From Serendipita indica DSM 11827 (lineage: Eukaryota; Basidiomycota; Agaricomycetes; Sebacinales; Serendipitaceae): 64,000 nucleotides of DNA. A model generated the notes under the pieces. It made no database searches. It saw only the letters and a list, made by a program, of their open reading frames with translations, and was not told the DNA's origin. The position numbers and the translations under genes are program-made. Every line of letters begins with the position of its first letter. Position 1 is the first letter of the stretch. Location of the stretch: the NCBI GenBank assembly GCA_910890315.1, contig CAJVGD010000010.1:1178001-1242000 (forward strand). Reading direction: 5' to 3'. Positions 1-9,859 of the stretch are shown here, in pieces.

Positions 1-2350
1 TGGGGGTTTGGAGGTGGAATGGATGATGGAGATACAGTGGCTTCTTCGAGATCTGGTAGCTGGACGTAGTCGGAGAGGTTTGGAATCGATTCCTTTGCAA
101 GTGATGTGCCTGGAAAGACTCTCTCATCGAATACAGCACTGTCACTGTGTATAATCTTTCGTGTCTGTGGGTTCCAGAACACCCAGCCAGGGCGGTCGGA
201 TGGATACCCAACGAAGATACACTTGTCAGTGTGCGAATCGAGAGCATCACGCTGTGATTTTGGGACAAAGACATAGGCGAGACATCCAAATACTCGAAGA
301 TGATCGACACTGGGAGTTTCACCATGCCAGTGTTCATATGGCGTCTTTCCATTGTGAACACGGGCACGGTTGAACTCATGGACAGTGGCAAGGGCAGCAA
401 AACCCCAAAAGATGGTGGAAGATTTGCTTCTGTGAGTTTAGCAATTGTCCCTTCAGCTATCCATCGGTTTGCTCGCTCAACCCGTCCATTTTGCTCTGGT
501 GTGGCAACTATGGTGCGTTCCCTTGTAATCCCAGCAGAGATACAGTACTGTTCAAACTCTTTCCCACTGAACTCGCCACCTTTATCGTCTCGCAGGTGTA
601 CCAAGTGCTGGCCGGTCTGATTCTCAGCGAGCTTATGGAACTCGCAGAATGCTCTGAACGCCCCATCTTTTGAGTGAAGAAGTGACAGCGTGACGAAATT
701 AGATGCATCGTCTACCATGGCCATCCAGTACTTGGCACGGTGCGGCATGGACTCGACATTGATTGGGCCTTTAAGATCAATAAAGACACGATCTAATGGA
801 GTTGTAGCTCGAGTTGCTGGCGTGGTGTGAGGGGCTCGAGTCTGTTTCCCTGCGATACATGGAGCACATATAGGGTCGGGCTTTGCATTGGAGTCCAGCT
901 TGATTCCATTAACCAGATTATGACGGATAAGAGTGTCAACTCCATCGTGATGATAGTGGCCTAGGCGTCGATGCCATAGCTCTCGGTCAAGTTTGAGTGT
1001 ACTGGCAGCATGCGCTTGTTCGGATGTGAGAACGCGTCCATTAAGGTAAGCAACGCAGTCGTCATCGATACGAGCTGTCATTTGGAGTTTACCATCAAGG
1101 TAGAACTCCATTTGCTTCGGATTAATGCGAATGTCATATCCTTCTTTGCGTGCCATTGAGAGAACTGAGACGAGATTCGATTGTAAGTCGGGAGCAAAGA
1201 GGACATTAGGGAAAGTAACGAGATCAGAACTAAAGTAACCATCTATCCACGGCTGAAACACAACGTCCCCTTCTCCAGTGGAGAAGATCCTTTCACCATT
1301 GGCCAGTTTGATCGACCTGACCAAGGGGCGGAGCATAGTAAAGTAACTTTCGTCACTCATCATTGTCCGAGTAGCCCCTGTGTCGGCGTTCAGGTCAGAT
1401 CTAGCCGTGGATGGTAAGGAGAGGGTACTTGCATGAGCGGCATGGGCATTTGGTACAGTAGTTGATCCGTCTGTAGTGCTGGCAACACGTGCGGCCTCTT
1501 GCTTGCGACGAGTCGCTTCAGCCTTCGACCAGCACTGGGCGGCTGTATGGTTCCGTTTGCCACAATGATCGCATATGGCACCTGGTGTGCGTTCAGCGGC
1601 CGTGGGCTTTGGTCGTGAGGAGTGGGGAGGTGTACTGCGATAAGTAATGGGCTGGGAAGTGGCTGCCCGGAGTGCGATGGCTGGCTGCGAGTTCCTGCGC
1701 TGCTGATTGTCCTCGTTGACGAGAGCTGCATCTATTACATCTCGGGTGAGATTTGGCTGGCAGAGTAGCGAAGTTCGGACGTGAATTGATTCAGGCGGGA
1801 TCATGCGGAGGCTTGACATCATAGCGAGGTCGTTCAGTAGTGCGTCTACATCGTAGTCTGTCGTCCAGAGTGATCTAAATTGCTCCTCGAGGGCATTGGT
1901 GGCGGCTGTGATCGACGCCAAAGGCTCTCCTTCGGCCTTCGTCTTGGTGAAGAATGCCTCAAGCGCATTGAAGCGGGTCGCTGATGTCTTTGCATTGTGA
2001 ATAGACTCGAGTTTATTCCACATTGCGACCGGATCCCCTTTGAGTTTGCGGATCTGGCTCATGTTGGTCTCATCGACAGTGAGTGTGATGGCTGCGGAGG
2101 CCTGTTTTGCGCGGCGTTTCCATTCGTTAGCATTATCAGCAACGTATTGTTTGGAAGAGGTTGAACTCTCACTCCCCTCGCCTTCCGTACCAGTGGAAGG
2201 GTCTTTGGGTGCTGAGTCAGGGCTGAGCTCGAGTCCGTAGACAAGGTCATCGAGGTTGTTGAGTGTGAAATATCCATCTATCTTTTGAGACCATGCGAGG
2301 TAGTTGCCCGTTGTGAGGACTGGGATCGCACTGAAATCTTTTGTAGACAT
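1..2350 (-). mobile_element. Copia-family LTR element, internal region (gag-pol), cut by window edge
   Basis: Fossil Ty1/Copia-type element on the minus strand. The gag-like part begins at about 2350. A CCHC zinc knuckle lies near 1530-1580, the protease region follows near 1330-1400, and the GAG-pre-integrase and integrase core lie between about 1050 and 400. The order gag, protease, integrase, before any reverse transcriptase, is that of Copia. Reverse transcriptase, RNase H and the second LTR would lie left of the window. In the part seen the element has few breaks at most. It cannot be called whole because it runs off the edge. Confidence 0.85.
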
Positions 2351-2415
2351 GTTTGTGTAGCAGTGGGTGCGCGGAGGCGAGATTACTGGTGAATTTGATC
2401 CTTTAGTGCAACAAG

Positions 2416-2428
2416 AGGCTCATAACCT
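2416..2428 (-). other. Primer binding site of the Copia element
   Basis: On the minus strand the bases directly inside the LTR read AGGTTATGAGCCT. This resembles the initiator-methionine tRNA half-molecule primer site known from Copia elements. It abuts the LTR end at 2429, which supports the LTR boundary. Confidence 0.6.
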
Positions 2429-2638
2429 GTTGATTCCGTTGATTCTAGGACGCGTGAGGTGAGAGGCAAGACCAGTATATAGTGTGGCAAACCTAGGACG
2501 CGTGAGGTGAGAGGCAAGACCAGTAAGGTCCGGCCGCATCGTCCCGCGTCCCTAAATACATTGAGTTACGACGTGAGCTATTACTATTGGCTAAGTCTAT
2601 TTAGTAAGCGCTAAGAGTCAAAGGGTAAACCTTCGACA
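2429..2638 (-). repeat. 5' LTR of the Copia element
   Basis: Minus-strand copy of about 210 bp beginning TGTCGAAGG and ending AATCAACA, so it has the TG...CA ends of an LTR. It lies between the primer binding site and flanking host sequence (TATAT at 2639-2643 may be the target duplication, but the other end is outside the window). It holds an internal 33-bp duplication. Age cannot be estimated without the partner LTR. Confidence 0.7.
2445..2525. repeat. 33-bp direct duplication inside the LTR
   Basis: The 33 bases at 2445-2477 recur without change at 2493-2525, with a period of 48 bp. Duplicated short blocks in LTRs often mark the promoter/enhancer part; that role here is inference. Confidence 0.8.
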
Positions 2639-2674
2639 TATATGGTCTACTCTGACCTGGTTTTCTTGATTGCA

Positions 2675-3278
2675 GGCATGATGAGGACAACGTCGGAACA
2701 GATGATGATGACCAATCGATCCTAAGCTTACCTATTGCCACCACAACATCTGCAAATCGCCAACACTCACCATCCTATCCAAGTACTGTGTTTTTGTCTA
2801 TCTCAGCATCTACCTCATTAGTACCCACTTCATTGGCATCCATTTCAGCCTCAACTTTGTTGGGTTCAGCATTATCACGTCATCTTCATCTCTGGCATCA
2901 GCATCAGCATCTGCATCCGCATTGGTCTCCTCAACATCCTCAAGCATTCCATGGTATGCGCCTCCACTGGGTCCAACACCCGATCTTTCCAATCATCGTC
3001 ATCCACACTCACCACTTAATACTCCCTCTCATATGCCTTTCACACAACTCGTCTTGCCGCCACCTGTCATCGCAACATCTCCAGACATTGGTCGTTTGTC
3101 TCTTAAAGCAGCTGTTGCAATACCAAGACACCTAGATCAGTCGATTCCATACTCAGACCTGACAGCTGTGGAGAAGTGTCACCGCACACTTGCAAACAAA
3201 CAATCAGCGCCGGATCCGCCAGACTTGCAAAGCTCAAAGCGTTCAAAGGTGCAGCACTTGACTCCGGGTGACTCCTAA
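2675..3278 (+). pseudogene. Possible 3' part of a host gene cut by the LTR insertion
   Basis: Directly right of the LTR a good acceptor (TTGATTGCAG at about 2666-2675) opens a frame that starts with an acidic HDEDN-like run and continues with Ser/Thr/Pro-rich residues. A second open frame, also Ser/Pro/His-rich, ends at the stop at 3276-3278. The two frames differ, so a small intron or a frame change lies near 2900. There is no 5' part between here and the LTR. I do not recognise the product. It may be the last exons of a gene separated from its start by the Copia insertion, or chance open frames. Confidence 0.3.
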
Positions 3279-3357
3279 ATCCATTCGATGCTTGGGAGTA
3301 TGATTCATTTCTGTTATCATGGGTATTAATTCTTGCAATTACATGTGGTTACAAGCA

Positions 3358-3512
3358 CCTTGTAGGGATTCCTGAGAGCTCGCTATGTGCCTTTGAGTCC
3401 TCTTGTAAGGCTAGGTCTGGTTCAATTTTCATCTTGTAAGCCGACTTGTAAGCCGCCTTGTAAGGCTTTGAAAGGCACCATGGACTATGCCTTGTAAGAA
3501 TCCCTACAAAGG
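3358..3512. repeat. MITE-like short inverted-repeat element
   Basis: CCTTGTAGGGATTC at 3358-3371 faces its inverted partner GAATCCCTACAAAGG at 3498-3512, about 155 bp apart. The interior is full of the short word CTTGTAAGGC or CTTGTAAGCC and its reverse complement, so the whole stretch could fold into a hairpin. This fits a small non-autonomous DNA transposon. No transposase is visible and a target duplication is not clear. Confidence 0.4.
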
Positions 3513-3587
3513 TGAGATTGTCTTACTGAGGCGGCTAGACTTGCAGAGCCTCATAAGGCCTTACAAGGCGCTCACCACTTTTCCGAC

Positions 3588-4612
3588 AAAGAACTGACAT
3601 GTACTCTTCTCTTGCCTGTGAAACGGTGGAAATAACTCCGTTTTATTACCATTTGTGGTGTATGTTCTAACCACGCCACCACTAAGTGCTCCGGTCAAAT
3701 CAACAAGGGATCGGTTAATTCAGATTTTGAGTGGGCAAACCCGACCGGTCACTATCACCATAGTTGCGACTGCTACGCACCAGTATTTACGTCTGTGAAG
3801 AGTCTTCCATGCAAAAACTCGGCTATATATAGAATTTCAAGCAAATACATCCTCTATTCCAACTCGTCTATGCTCCGACGCTGGCCCCTGGGAAGCCGCG
3901 AAGCATGAAAGGTCGCTGTGAGTTGGTGTTGAGCGGCTAGTCCACTATGATGATCCGCTTCATTGGTATGCCTGTTGGCTTCGGCGCGATGACGATCAGC
4001 AACGTTTTGGTTATGAGCACTGTCTCATTGTCAGCGTACGATTCTTTGGGATATCCCATGGATCGGTTCGCAGACTTACTTCATTGCGGCCTGGATACGA
4101 TGATTAGCTGCCTGAGCTCGATGGGATACTGCTGCGTCTCGATGGTGATCTGCTAGTGCTTGGTGAGTTACACGCCCTTCTCGGTGGACCGAGTGAGGGT
4201 CATAAGGCCTGGACAAGATGAAATCCGCGTGAGTAGAAAGACGCATTCTTTACGTCTTAACGCACTTGGGAGCAGGCAGCGGACCCAAGAGAGGCAGTGG
4301 AGGCAAGAAGGATGGCAAAGAAACCGACACGCATGGTGAACAAGTTACAAAGAGAAAAGATGAAAGAATAAAGAAAAGTGAAATGAAAGATGAAAGTGAA
4401 AATTGAGAACCAGTCTGAGTAGTGGGTGGTTGGCGAGCAGGTGCTCTTTATAGGAACGAGCGGCGCCACACCCCGTCGGACTTAGATCGCCGGATAGAGT
4501 AGAGTCTCACTCTTTCCTCCCAAGTACAACAGACGTACATAGCCCAACAGGCAGCACGTCAACTGTCTCCGCCGCTGTCGGCCCACGGCATTGGGCGAGC
4601 GTATTGTGGGAG
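3588..4612. repeat. Third near-identical arm carrying copy A
   Basis: This block is nearly identical, in opposite orientation, to about 5906-6918 and, in the same orientation, to about 9591-10610. It spans the whole small-secreted-protein gene with its promoter and 3' flank. It diverges sharply from the other copies at both ends. Differences are scattered single bases and very short indels, which suggests recent duplication or gene conversion. Confidence 0.8.
3854..4334 (-). pseudogene. Histidine-heptad secreted protein, copy A (frame damaged)
   Basis: Near-identical relative of the intact gene at 6170-6652. The signal peptide start MRVGFFAILLAST is intact. The last part of exon 1, just at the signal cleavage region, carries several small indels with a net loss of two bases (69 nt instead of 71). 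With the family's splice sites the reading frame then leaves the His-heptad frame and meets a stop early in exon 2. Exons 2 and 3, both introns and the final SIDEL coding tail are otherwise preserved. The promoter keeps the TATA box (4446-4452) and CAGACTGG at 35 bp. A different splice choice could rescue it, but I see no good alternative site. The 69-aa open frame at 3947-4156 on the other strand is its antisense shadow. Confidence 0.7.
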
Positions 4613-4710
4613 AACTCTCAACCAATTCACATCCGTTTGCCATGCCACATCTTATCTTGTTACGGTATACCTTCGTCATGTTGACTACTCAACTTCATTG
4701 ATATAACGAA

Positions 4711-5226
4711 TGGTTCACCCTAGAGGTCAAATAGGGCAGATCGGGATGATTTTCTAGATGTAACGGATGTCACATTGAGTCCATGACGCGTTAGAACGAA
4801 AAATAAATACCATAACTAGCACTAGATCATCTTTGAGTGCTCAAACCATGTCTACGAGCAAGTCTCCCTCCAAAGGTGGCGGTTCTTCTGGATCTGTTGC
4901 GCAGGTAAGTGGATATCCAAAAGCTTAACGATCACTGACTGTTTCATTATGGACAATGCGGTGGTATTGGTGTGTTGTCATTTCTATCCACGAGCAAGTT
5001 GGCTGACTTGTGCATAGGCTACTAGCGCTACTCTGGGGCCACGAGGTACGTTTCGCCGTTCAAGTGCACGTACGTCAACGATTACTACAGTCAATGCCTA
5101 TAAACTCCGTTCCTGGTCTACAATCTACACATTCATTTCACAGAGCGAAAATTTAACGCGCATGATATTTAGCTCTCCTGTTCAATCTATCCTGGTCGGC
5201 CGGGTTCTGACCTGTAAGGTGAACCC
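4711..5226. repeat. Interspersed GGTTCACCTTA...CCGGCCGACCAGG motif (several copies)
   Basis: A motif with consensus near GGTTCACCTTACAGGTC, followed by RAACCCGGCCGACCAGG, occurs at 4711-4745, 5191-5226 (reverse), 5758-5796 (reverse, diverged) and 8077-8112. Matching copies lie in the right inverted arm near 10717, 11290 and 11790. Most copies follow an AT-rich TATAA-like word. It may be part of a short interspersed element. It resembles a tRNA B box only loosely and no tRNA fold is seen. Confidence 0.45.
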
Positions 5227-5545
5227 ATCCTTATAATTCTTCTGCAGATTTCATTGTTCGGTTCGCGGGGATCTCTCTGCTGTCGCATAGGCATGAGTCA
5301 GGTGGGTCCGTGTAATAGGAATGATGTGTCTCCATACAGTCACTACGACCGTTGGCACGCATCGGCCTCCCAATCTCACCGACTTGCGGGTTCCTTTTCC
5401 CCTCTGCGTAAATGATTCGGACCCGCACCTCTTATACGGCCTTTTTCTCCGTCACAGATCAATCCCAGAAGCAAAACAACCAGAACCCTCAGCTTCGGAC
5501 GCCCTATCCCATGAGGTCGCCGTGCCCGTAGCGGTAGAGGCATGA
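4848..5545 (+). CDS. Unknown 114-aa protein, four exons
   Basis: Proposed exons are 4848-4904, 5018-5045, 5248-5301 and 5340-5545, all with GT-AG borders and matching phases (345 nt with stop). The start is the ATG at 4848 and the protein begins MSTSKSPSKGGGSSGS, a Ser/Gly/Lys-rich segment. The middle has a short hydrophobic run (FIVRFAGISLL) and the C-terminal half is Pro- and Leu-rich. No known domain, signal peptide or clear membrane segment is recognised. It lies between copies A and B of the His-heptad genes, which point away from it. A damaged copy lies at 10979-11670. Intron 2 is long for this region (about 200 nt) and may hide another exon. Confidence 0.5.
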
Positions 5546-6050
5546 CTCGGCTATCCTCATTTGTCCGTCTGCAATTCTGTCTAGCAATGTCCGAAAGTCT
5601 CGATCGGTGATGCCATCCCGGATGTTTATATTTGGCCGTGGAAATATGAACAGGTCAAATTCTCACCGACTCAGCCTTGGACCACTGAGATTACAACGCT
5701 CTTTTCGTCCTAATACACAATTTTGCCTGTATAACACAATTAAACCTGGAAAGTTATCCCGGTAGGCCATGCTTGGTCTATAAGGTGAATCCACCCCTAT
5801 ATCAAGGAAATAAAGTAGTCAACCAGTGAAGTTATGGTGTAATGAGAGAATATGTGGCACGAAAAACGGAAGTAAATTGGCTAGAGGGTGCTCCCAGAAT
5901 ACGCTCGCCCAATGCCGTGGGCCGACAGCGGCGGAGACAGTTGACGTGCTGCCTGTTGGGCTATGTACGTCTGTTGTACTTGGGAGGAAAGAGTGAGACT
6001 CTACTCTATCCGGCGATCTAAGTCCGACGGGGTGTGGCGCCGCTCGTTCC

Positions 6051-6100
6051 TATAAAGAGCACCTGCTCGCCAACCACCCACTACTCAGACTGGTTCTCAA
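6051..6100 (+). promoter_or_regulatory. Core promoter of copy B: TATA box and CAGACTGG block
   Basis: TATAAAG at 6051-6057 is followed by AGCACCTGCTC and, 35 bp from the TATA start, by CAGACTGGTTCTCAA (6086-6100). The ATG is 84 bp further on. The same pair at 35-36 bp recurs at copies A, E, F and G. That distance is the usual TATA-to-start-site spacing, so CAGACTGG is probably the transcription start region. Confidence 0.6.
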
Positions 6101-6169
6101 TTTTCACTTTCATCTTTCATTCCATCTTTTCTTTATTCTTTCATCTTTTCTCTTTGTAACTTGTTCACC

Positions 6170-6652
6170 ATGCGTGTCGGTTTCTTTGCCATCCTTCTTG
6201 CCTCCACTGCTCTCTTGGGGTCCGCCGCTCCGCTCCCCAAGTGCGTTAAGACGTAAAGAATGCGTCTTTCTACTCACGCGGATTTCATCTTGTCCAGGCC
6301 TTATGACCCTCACTCGGTCCACCGAGAAGGGCGTGTAACTCACCAAGCACTAGCAGATCACCATCGAGACGCAGCAGTATCCCATCGAGCTCAGGCAACT
6401 AATCATCGTATCCAGGCCACAATGAAGTAAGTCTGCGAACCGATCCATGGGATATCCCAAAGAATCGTACGCTGACGATGAGACAGTGCTCATAACCAAA
6501 ACGTTGCTGATCGTCATCGCGCCGAAGCCAACAGGCATACCAATGAAGCGGATCATCATAGTGGACTAGCCGCTCAACACCAACTCACAGCGAACTTTCA
6601 TGCTTCGCAAATTCCCAGGGGCCAGCGTCGGAGCATAGACGAGTTGGAATAG
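6170..6652 (+). CDS. Histidine-heptad small secreted protein, copy B (intact)
   Basis: Exons 6170-6240, 6298-6426 and 6487-6652 give a 121-aa protein. Both introns (57 and 60 nt) are GT-AG and in phase 2. Residues 1-20 (MRVGFFAILLASTALLGSAA) are a clear signal peptide, so secretion is expected. The mature part holds 14 histidines in two heptad blocks, such as HHRDAAV-SHRAQAT-NHRIQAT in exon 2 and RHRAEAN-RHTNEAD-HHSGLAA in exon 3. This would put histidine on one side of an amphipathic helix. It ends RRSIDELE. There are no cysteines in the mature protein. Function is unknown. Metal or pH-dependent binding is inference from the His stripe. It is the only undamaged copy of the four in this 9-kb block. 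Confidence 0.8.
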
Positions 6653-7129
6653 AGGATGTATTTGCTTGAAATTCTATATATAGCCGAGTTTTTGCATGGA
6701 AAGATTCTTCACAGATGCAAATACTGGTGCGCAGCAGTCGCAACTATGGTGATAATGACCGGTCGGGTTTGCCCACTCAAACTCTGAATGAACCGATCCC
6801 TTGTTGATTTGAATGAGTCACTTAGTGGTGGCGTGGTTGGAATATACACCACAAATGGTAATAAAACGGAGTTATTTCCACCATTTCACAGGCAAGAAAA
6901 GAGTACATGTCAGTTCTTGGCCTTCTGAGTTGCAATACGAGCGTTGGCTTGTACAGGCCTCGCCTTCAGTTTGGGTGGTGCTGGTCACTCAGGTGCGCCT
7001 GAGTGACCATTGGGCTCAGTCTCAGAGCTGTCATCCTCTTTTTCCCCACTATCCTCGTCATATGACTCTGGGTCAATGGTTTGGGCGGACAGCTCGGATA
7101 ATAATAGGGTCCTGCCTTGACACCCTTGT

Positions 7130-7330
7130 GCAGTATCGTGAATGAGTGTGCCGATTTGTGACAAATCGTGAAAAGATGTGAAGATTTGTGACGACTCGTG
7201 AAAGAATATGCAGATTTGTAACAATTTGTGACGACTTGTGACATTTTGCGACAATTCGTGCAACTTTGTGCCAATTTGTTCCAATGGTCGTGCAAAATTG
7301 TGCGCAATCATGCCGGTTTGCATGCAAGGA
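7130..7330. repeat. Degenerate 10-bp tandem repeat, GATTTGTGAC type
   Basis: About 17-20 units of about 10 bp with a core TTTGTGAC or close (GATTTGTGAC, AATTTGTGAC, GACTTGTGAC, AATTCGTGCA). A few units carry extra bases. The period is close to one DNA helical turn. It lies in the spacer between the two inverted arms. A looser continuation with GTGACRNNNTGTGCC words runs to about 7500. Confidence 0.75.
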
Positions 7331-7609
7331 TGAGTGTCCGATCATTATTTCAAACGTTTCATCTGTCACACCGGCCAGCACGACCTCGTCGTGCAAGTTT
7401 GTGACGGATTGTGCCTGGTGTTGTGAAAGACCGTGCCCAGTGCTGTGATACGTTGTGCCTGGTTGGGTGACAGATTGTGCCCAGTGTTGTGAAAGATCGA
7501 GTGCTACCCTTTAGCAACATTCTACGACTGCCATATTGTCAAATAAAGCTTACTATACTGACAATTGTTCAAAGAACCAAACAATGCTGTCGGAACTGAA
7601 CACGAATAC

Positions 7610-7955
7610 CCGTGCATGATTGTGATGGATGATGTGAAGATCTGTGACGGCTGGAGTGAACATTTGTGACGGTCGGCGTGCACATTTGTGACGGTTGGAG
7701 TGAAGCCCACCACCCGTCACCATTGTTTACAACTTGGCATGATTTGGCACGGTCACTGCCACAGATTGTCACAACCACCGTCACTATCTTTCACAGCCAC
7801 TGTCACAATTGCTCACAGCTTTGCGCAAATTGTCACAGATTGGCACGAATTGGCACATAGTGTCATCAATTGGCACGAGTGTTCACAAATTTTCACGAAT
7901 TGGAAAAAATTGGCACACAATGGCACGCATTGGCATGCATTGGCACGAACGTTAT
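7610..7955. repeat. Degenerate 10-bp tandem repeat, strand-switched (AATTGGCAC type)
   Basis: From 7610 to about 7700 the units read ATTTGTGACGGT. From about 7740 the complement takes over, with 10-bp units such as AGATTGTCAC, AAATTGTCAC, GAATTGGCAC and CAATTGGCAC up to about 7955. With the block at 7130-7330 this makes an imperfect inverted pair of repeat arrays. No protein-coding sense is supported: open frames here are just repeat translations. Confidence 0.7.
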
Positions 7956-9553
7956 CATTCTTGCTTTATTTTTTTTCCGAGTTAGCGTGCCATACCATGG
8001 CACCACTTTTGGTCGCTGTGGGCCTTGCTGGATCGGGCGCCTGCATTTTAGTCAGTAGACAGTAGATGAAAGGATTGGTTCACCTTACAAGTTCGAACCC
8101 GGCCGACCAGGTTGAATTACCTAAGTAACGGGGGTACATAGGGAGTGTAACGCATTAGAGGGAAAAGAAGGACACTATAGTCTAGTGCTCTGACGGCTAA
8201 GTGGGTGCAAATCCAGCTTGTTCCGTTTTACCACGGCTAAACGTTACAGTAGAGAGGACTATAAGTGTTTACTTACTTACTTCTTAGATAATTTTCGATG
8301 GATAATCTGTCCAAGTAGTGTTAGTACACGGTCTGAATTGACAAACCAAGGGGCGTGTCGTGGATTGACCAGATATGATTGCCTGACGTTGAATAGAGCA
8401 TTTCGTCAAAGAAATTTGCTCGAAGTGATCCAGGGTACCTTCGTGGGAAGAGCAAGTGCTTGCTTGGGCAGGATCTCTTGTCGTTTTCATAGGGGTTAGG
8501 TTTGCCCCGATCTGTGTGCTTGAACTTGCTCTTCGTGGACCTCTTGATAGAAGTTGACGGGACAAGCGAAGAACGGTCTGCATTGGAGTTGGGTGGGCAA
8601 GAGTCAGCCTCGGTATCCTTGTCTGTTTGAAGAGTTGTTTTATTCCGCTAGCTCTTGTATGTCTTCTTTCTATGCGCAATTGTTACTTGGGATGCCGCTT
8701 GGCCTGGTGAAATGAGCGACGTGCCAGGCCTGGTTGCCGCTCGACCTGGAAATGGTGGGTGGTGACTTCTTCTGCTTTGTGGTCGCCTTCTTATTTCATG
8801 TCTTATTCTTCCTCTTCCTCTTATTTTCTTACTCGACGTTGGACTTTGTTGCGATCTTGTGGCTGAAATGAGGCTGCTTGGGGTATGATGATTCTGCATG
8901 GTCGTATAGCGTCTTAATCATCGAATTTGTGATTTTTGTCACCTCTCCTGTCGTTGTACGTGATTATGAGTGGGAAGCAGCGCTTGCGTTTCTTGTTTGA
9001 GGTCTCCTGGGGCACATGCGAGCCATCTCGGATGATCTTGGACTTCTTTGACATGGAAATGACAAAGGCCCAACGGCTTGTTTGATTCCTGCCAGTACGA
9101 GACGGAGGACAGGCTCGACATTCCATACATTCCAGACAGCTTGTACTGCAGTTGGAGACAATAAATAGAAGCTTTTTGCATGTGGGAAGATTATCTTTGC
9201 CTAGGGAGTATTGCGATCCGGTGCTATCGCATCGAGCTGGAGGGCTGCAAATACGTCCAGGATATCATCGGGCTCTAGGCCGCTTGTGACCCAATTTTTG
9301 AATTGCAGGCAGCACGGAGAATACTTTATGCCATTGCGACTGGGCCCCAGTGTGCCTCATCTCCGCCATAATAGCGCATCCTTAGCAAACGTGCTTTCCC
9401 CTAATCAAGGTCAGCAACGAGTGAAATAGGAGCCCTTCATTACTCACCATTGCTCTAAATTGTCCTTGAGCCTCAGATTCCTGTGCAGTGTATGACTTGA
9501 CGAGGTCGAGCATCTTGGGTTTGACAACACTTATCATGCATAATACATATTTA
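7956..9553. other. Spacer of the inverted duplication, no gene called
   Basis: Open frames up to 131 aa exist (for example 8284-8679 minus, and 8914-9126 minus with a Cys- and Lys-rich product), but none shows a known domain, convincing splice structure or signal peptide. Pyrimidine-rich tracts lie near 8780-8840. A TATA-like word (CCTATATAAG) lies at about 9556, at the edge of the right arm. Confidence 0.4.
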
Positions 9554-9859
9554 GCCTATATAAGCCAGCGCTCGTATTGCAACTCAGAAGGCCAAGAACT
9601 GACATGTACTCTTTTCTTGCCTGTGAAATGGTGGAAATAACTCCGTTTTATTACCATTTGTGGTGTATATTCCAACCACGCCACCACTAAGTGACTCATT
9701 CAAATCAACAAGGGATCGGTTCATTCAGAGTTTGAGTGGGCAAACCCGACCGGTCATTATCACCATAGTTGCGACTGTTGCGCACCAGTATTTGCATCTG
9801 TGAAGAATCTTTCCATGCAAAAACTCGGCTATATATAGAATTTCAAGCAAATACATCCT

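Larger units (their letters stand above)
5906..6918. repeat. Copy B arm, inverted relative to copies A and C
   Basis: Part of the larger left arm. Together with 3588-4612 it forms an inner inverted pair around the 114-aa gene, so the region is an inverted repeat nested in another inverted duplication. Confidence 0.8.
4624..6958. repeat. Left arm of a 2.3-kb inverted duplication
   Basis: This arm matches 9554-11893 in reverse complement over about 2.33 kb, with only scattered substitutions and small indels by eye. It contains the 114-aa gene and intact copy B of the His-heptad gene. The inner boundary is near 6958/9554 and the outer near 4624/11893, where similarity stops abruptly. The spacer is about 2.6 kb. 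Such long inverted repeats are prone to rearrangement and to assembly error. Confidence 0.85.

Noticed and set aside
3947-4156. 69-aa open frame (MMIRFIGMPVGFGAM...) found three times (3947, 6350, 9953)
   Set aside because: It is the exact antisense of exon 2-3 of the His-heptad genes. Its conservation comes from the recent duplication, and the sense strand has signal peptide, introns and distant paralogs.
6640-6652. SIDEL tail as an ER-retention signal
   Set aside because: It lacks the (K/H)DEL form, and the residue after EL (E, D, N or Y) would mask it.
7130-7955. CRISPR-like or coding reading of the 10-bp repeats
   Set aside because: Units are too short and variable and have no separate spacers, and the genome is eukaryotic. 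Frames across them are only repeat translations.
8077-8112. tRNA gene from the B-box-like AAGTTCGAACCC
   Set aside because: No acceptor stem, D arm or anticodon arm could be drawn around it, and the motif recurs in variants without the B-box match.
8284-8679. 131-aa minus-strand frame in the spacer
   Set aside because: No domain, no homologous copy in the window, and it overlaps no supported splice structure.
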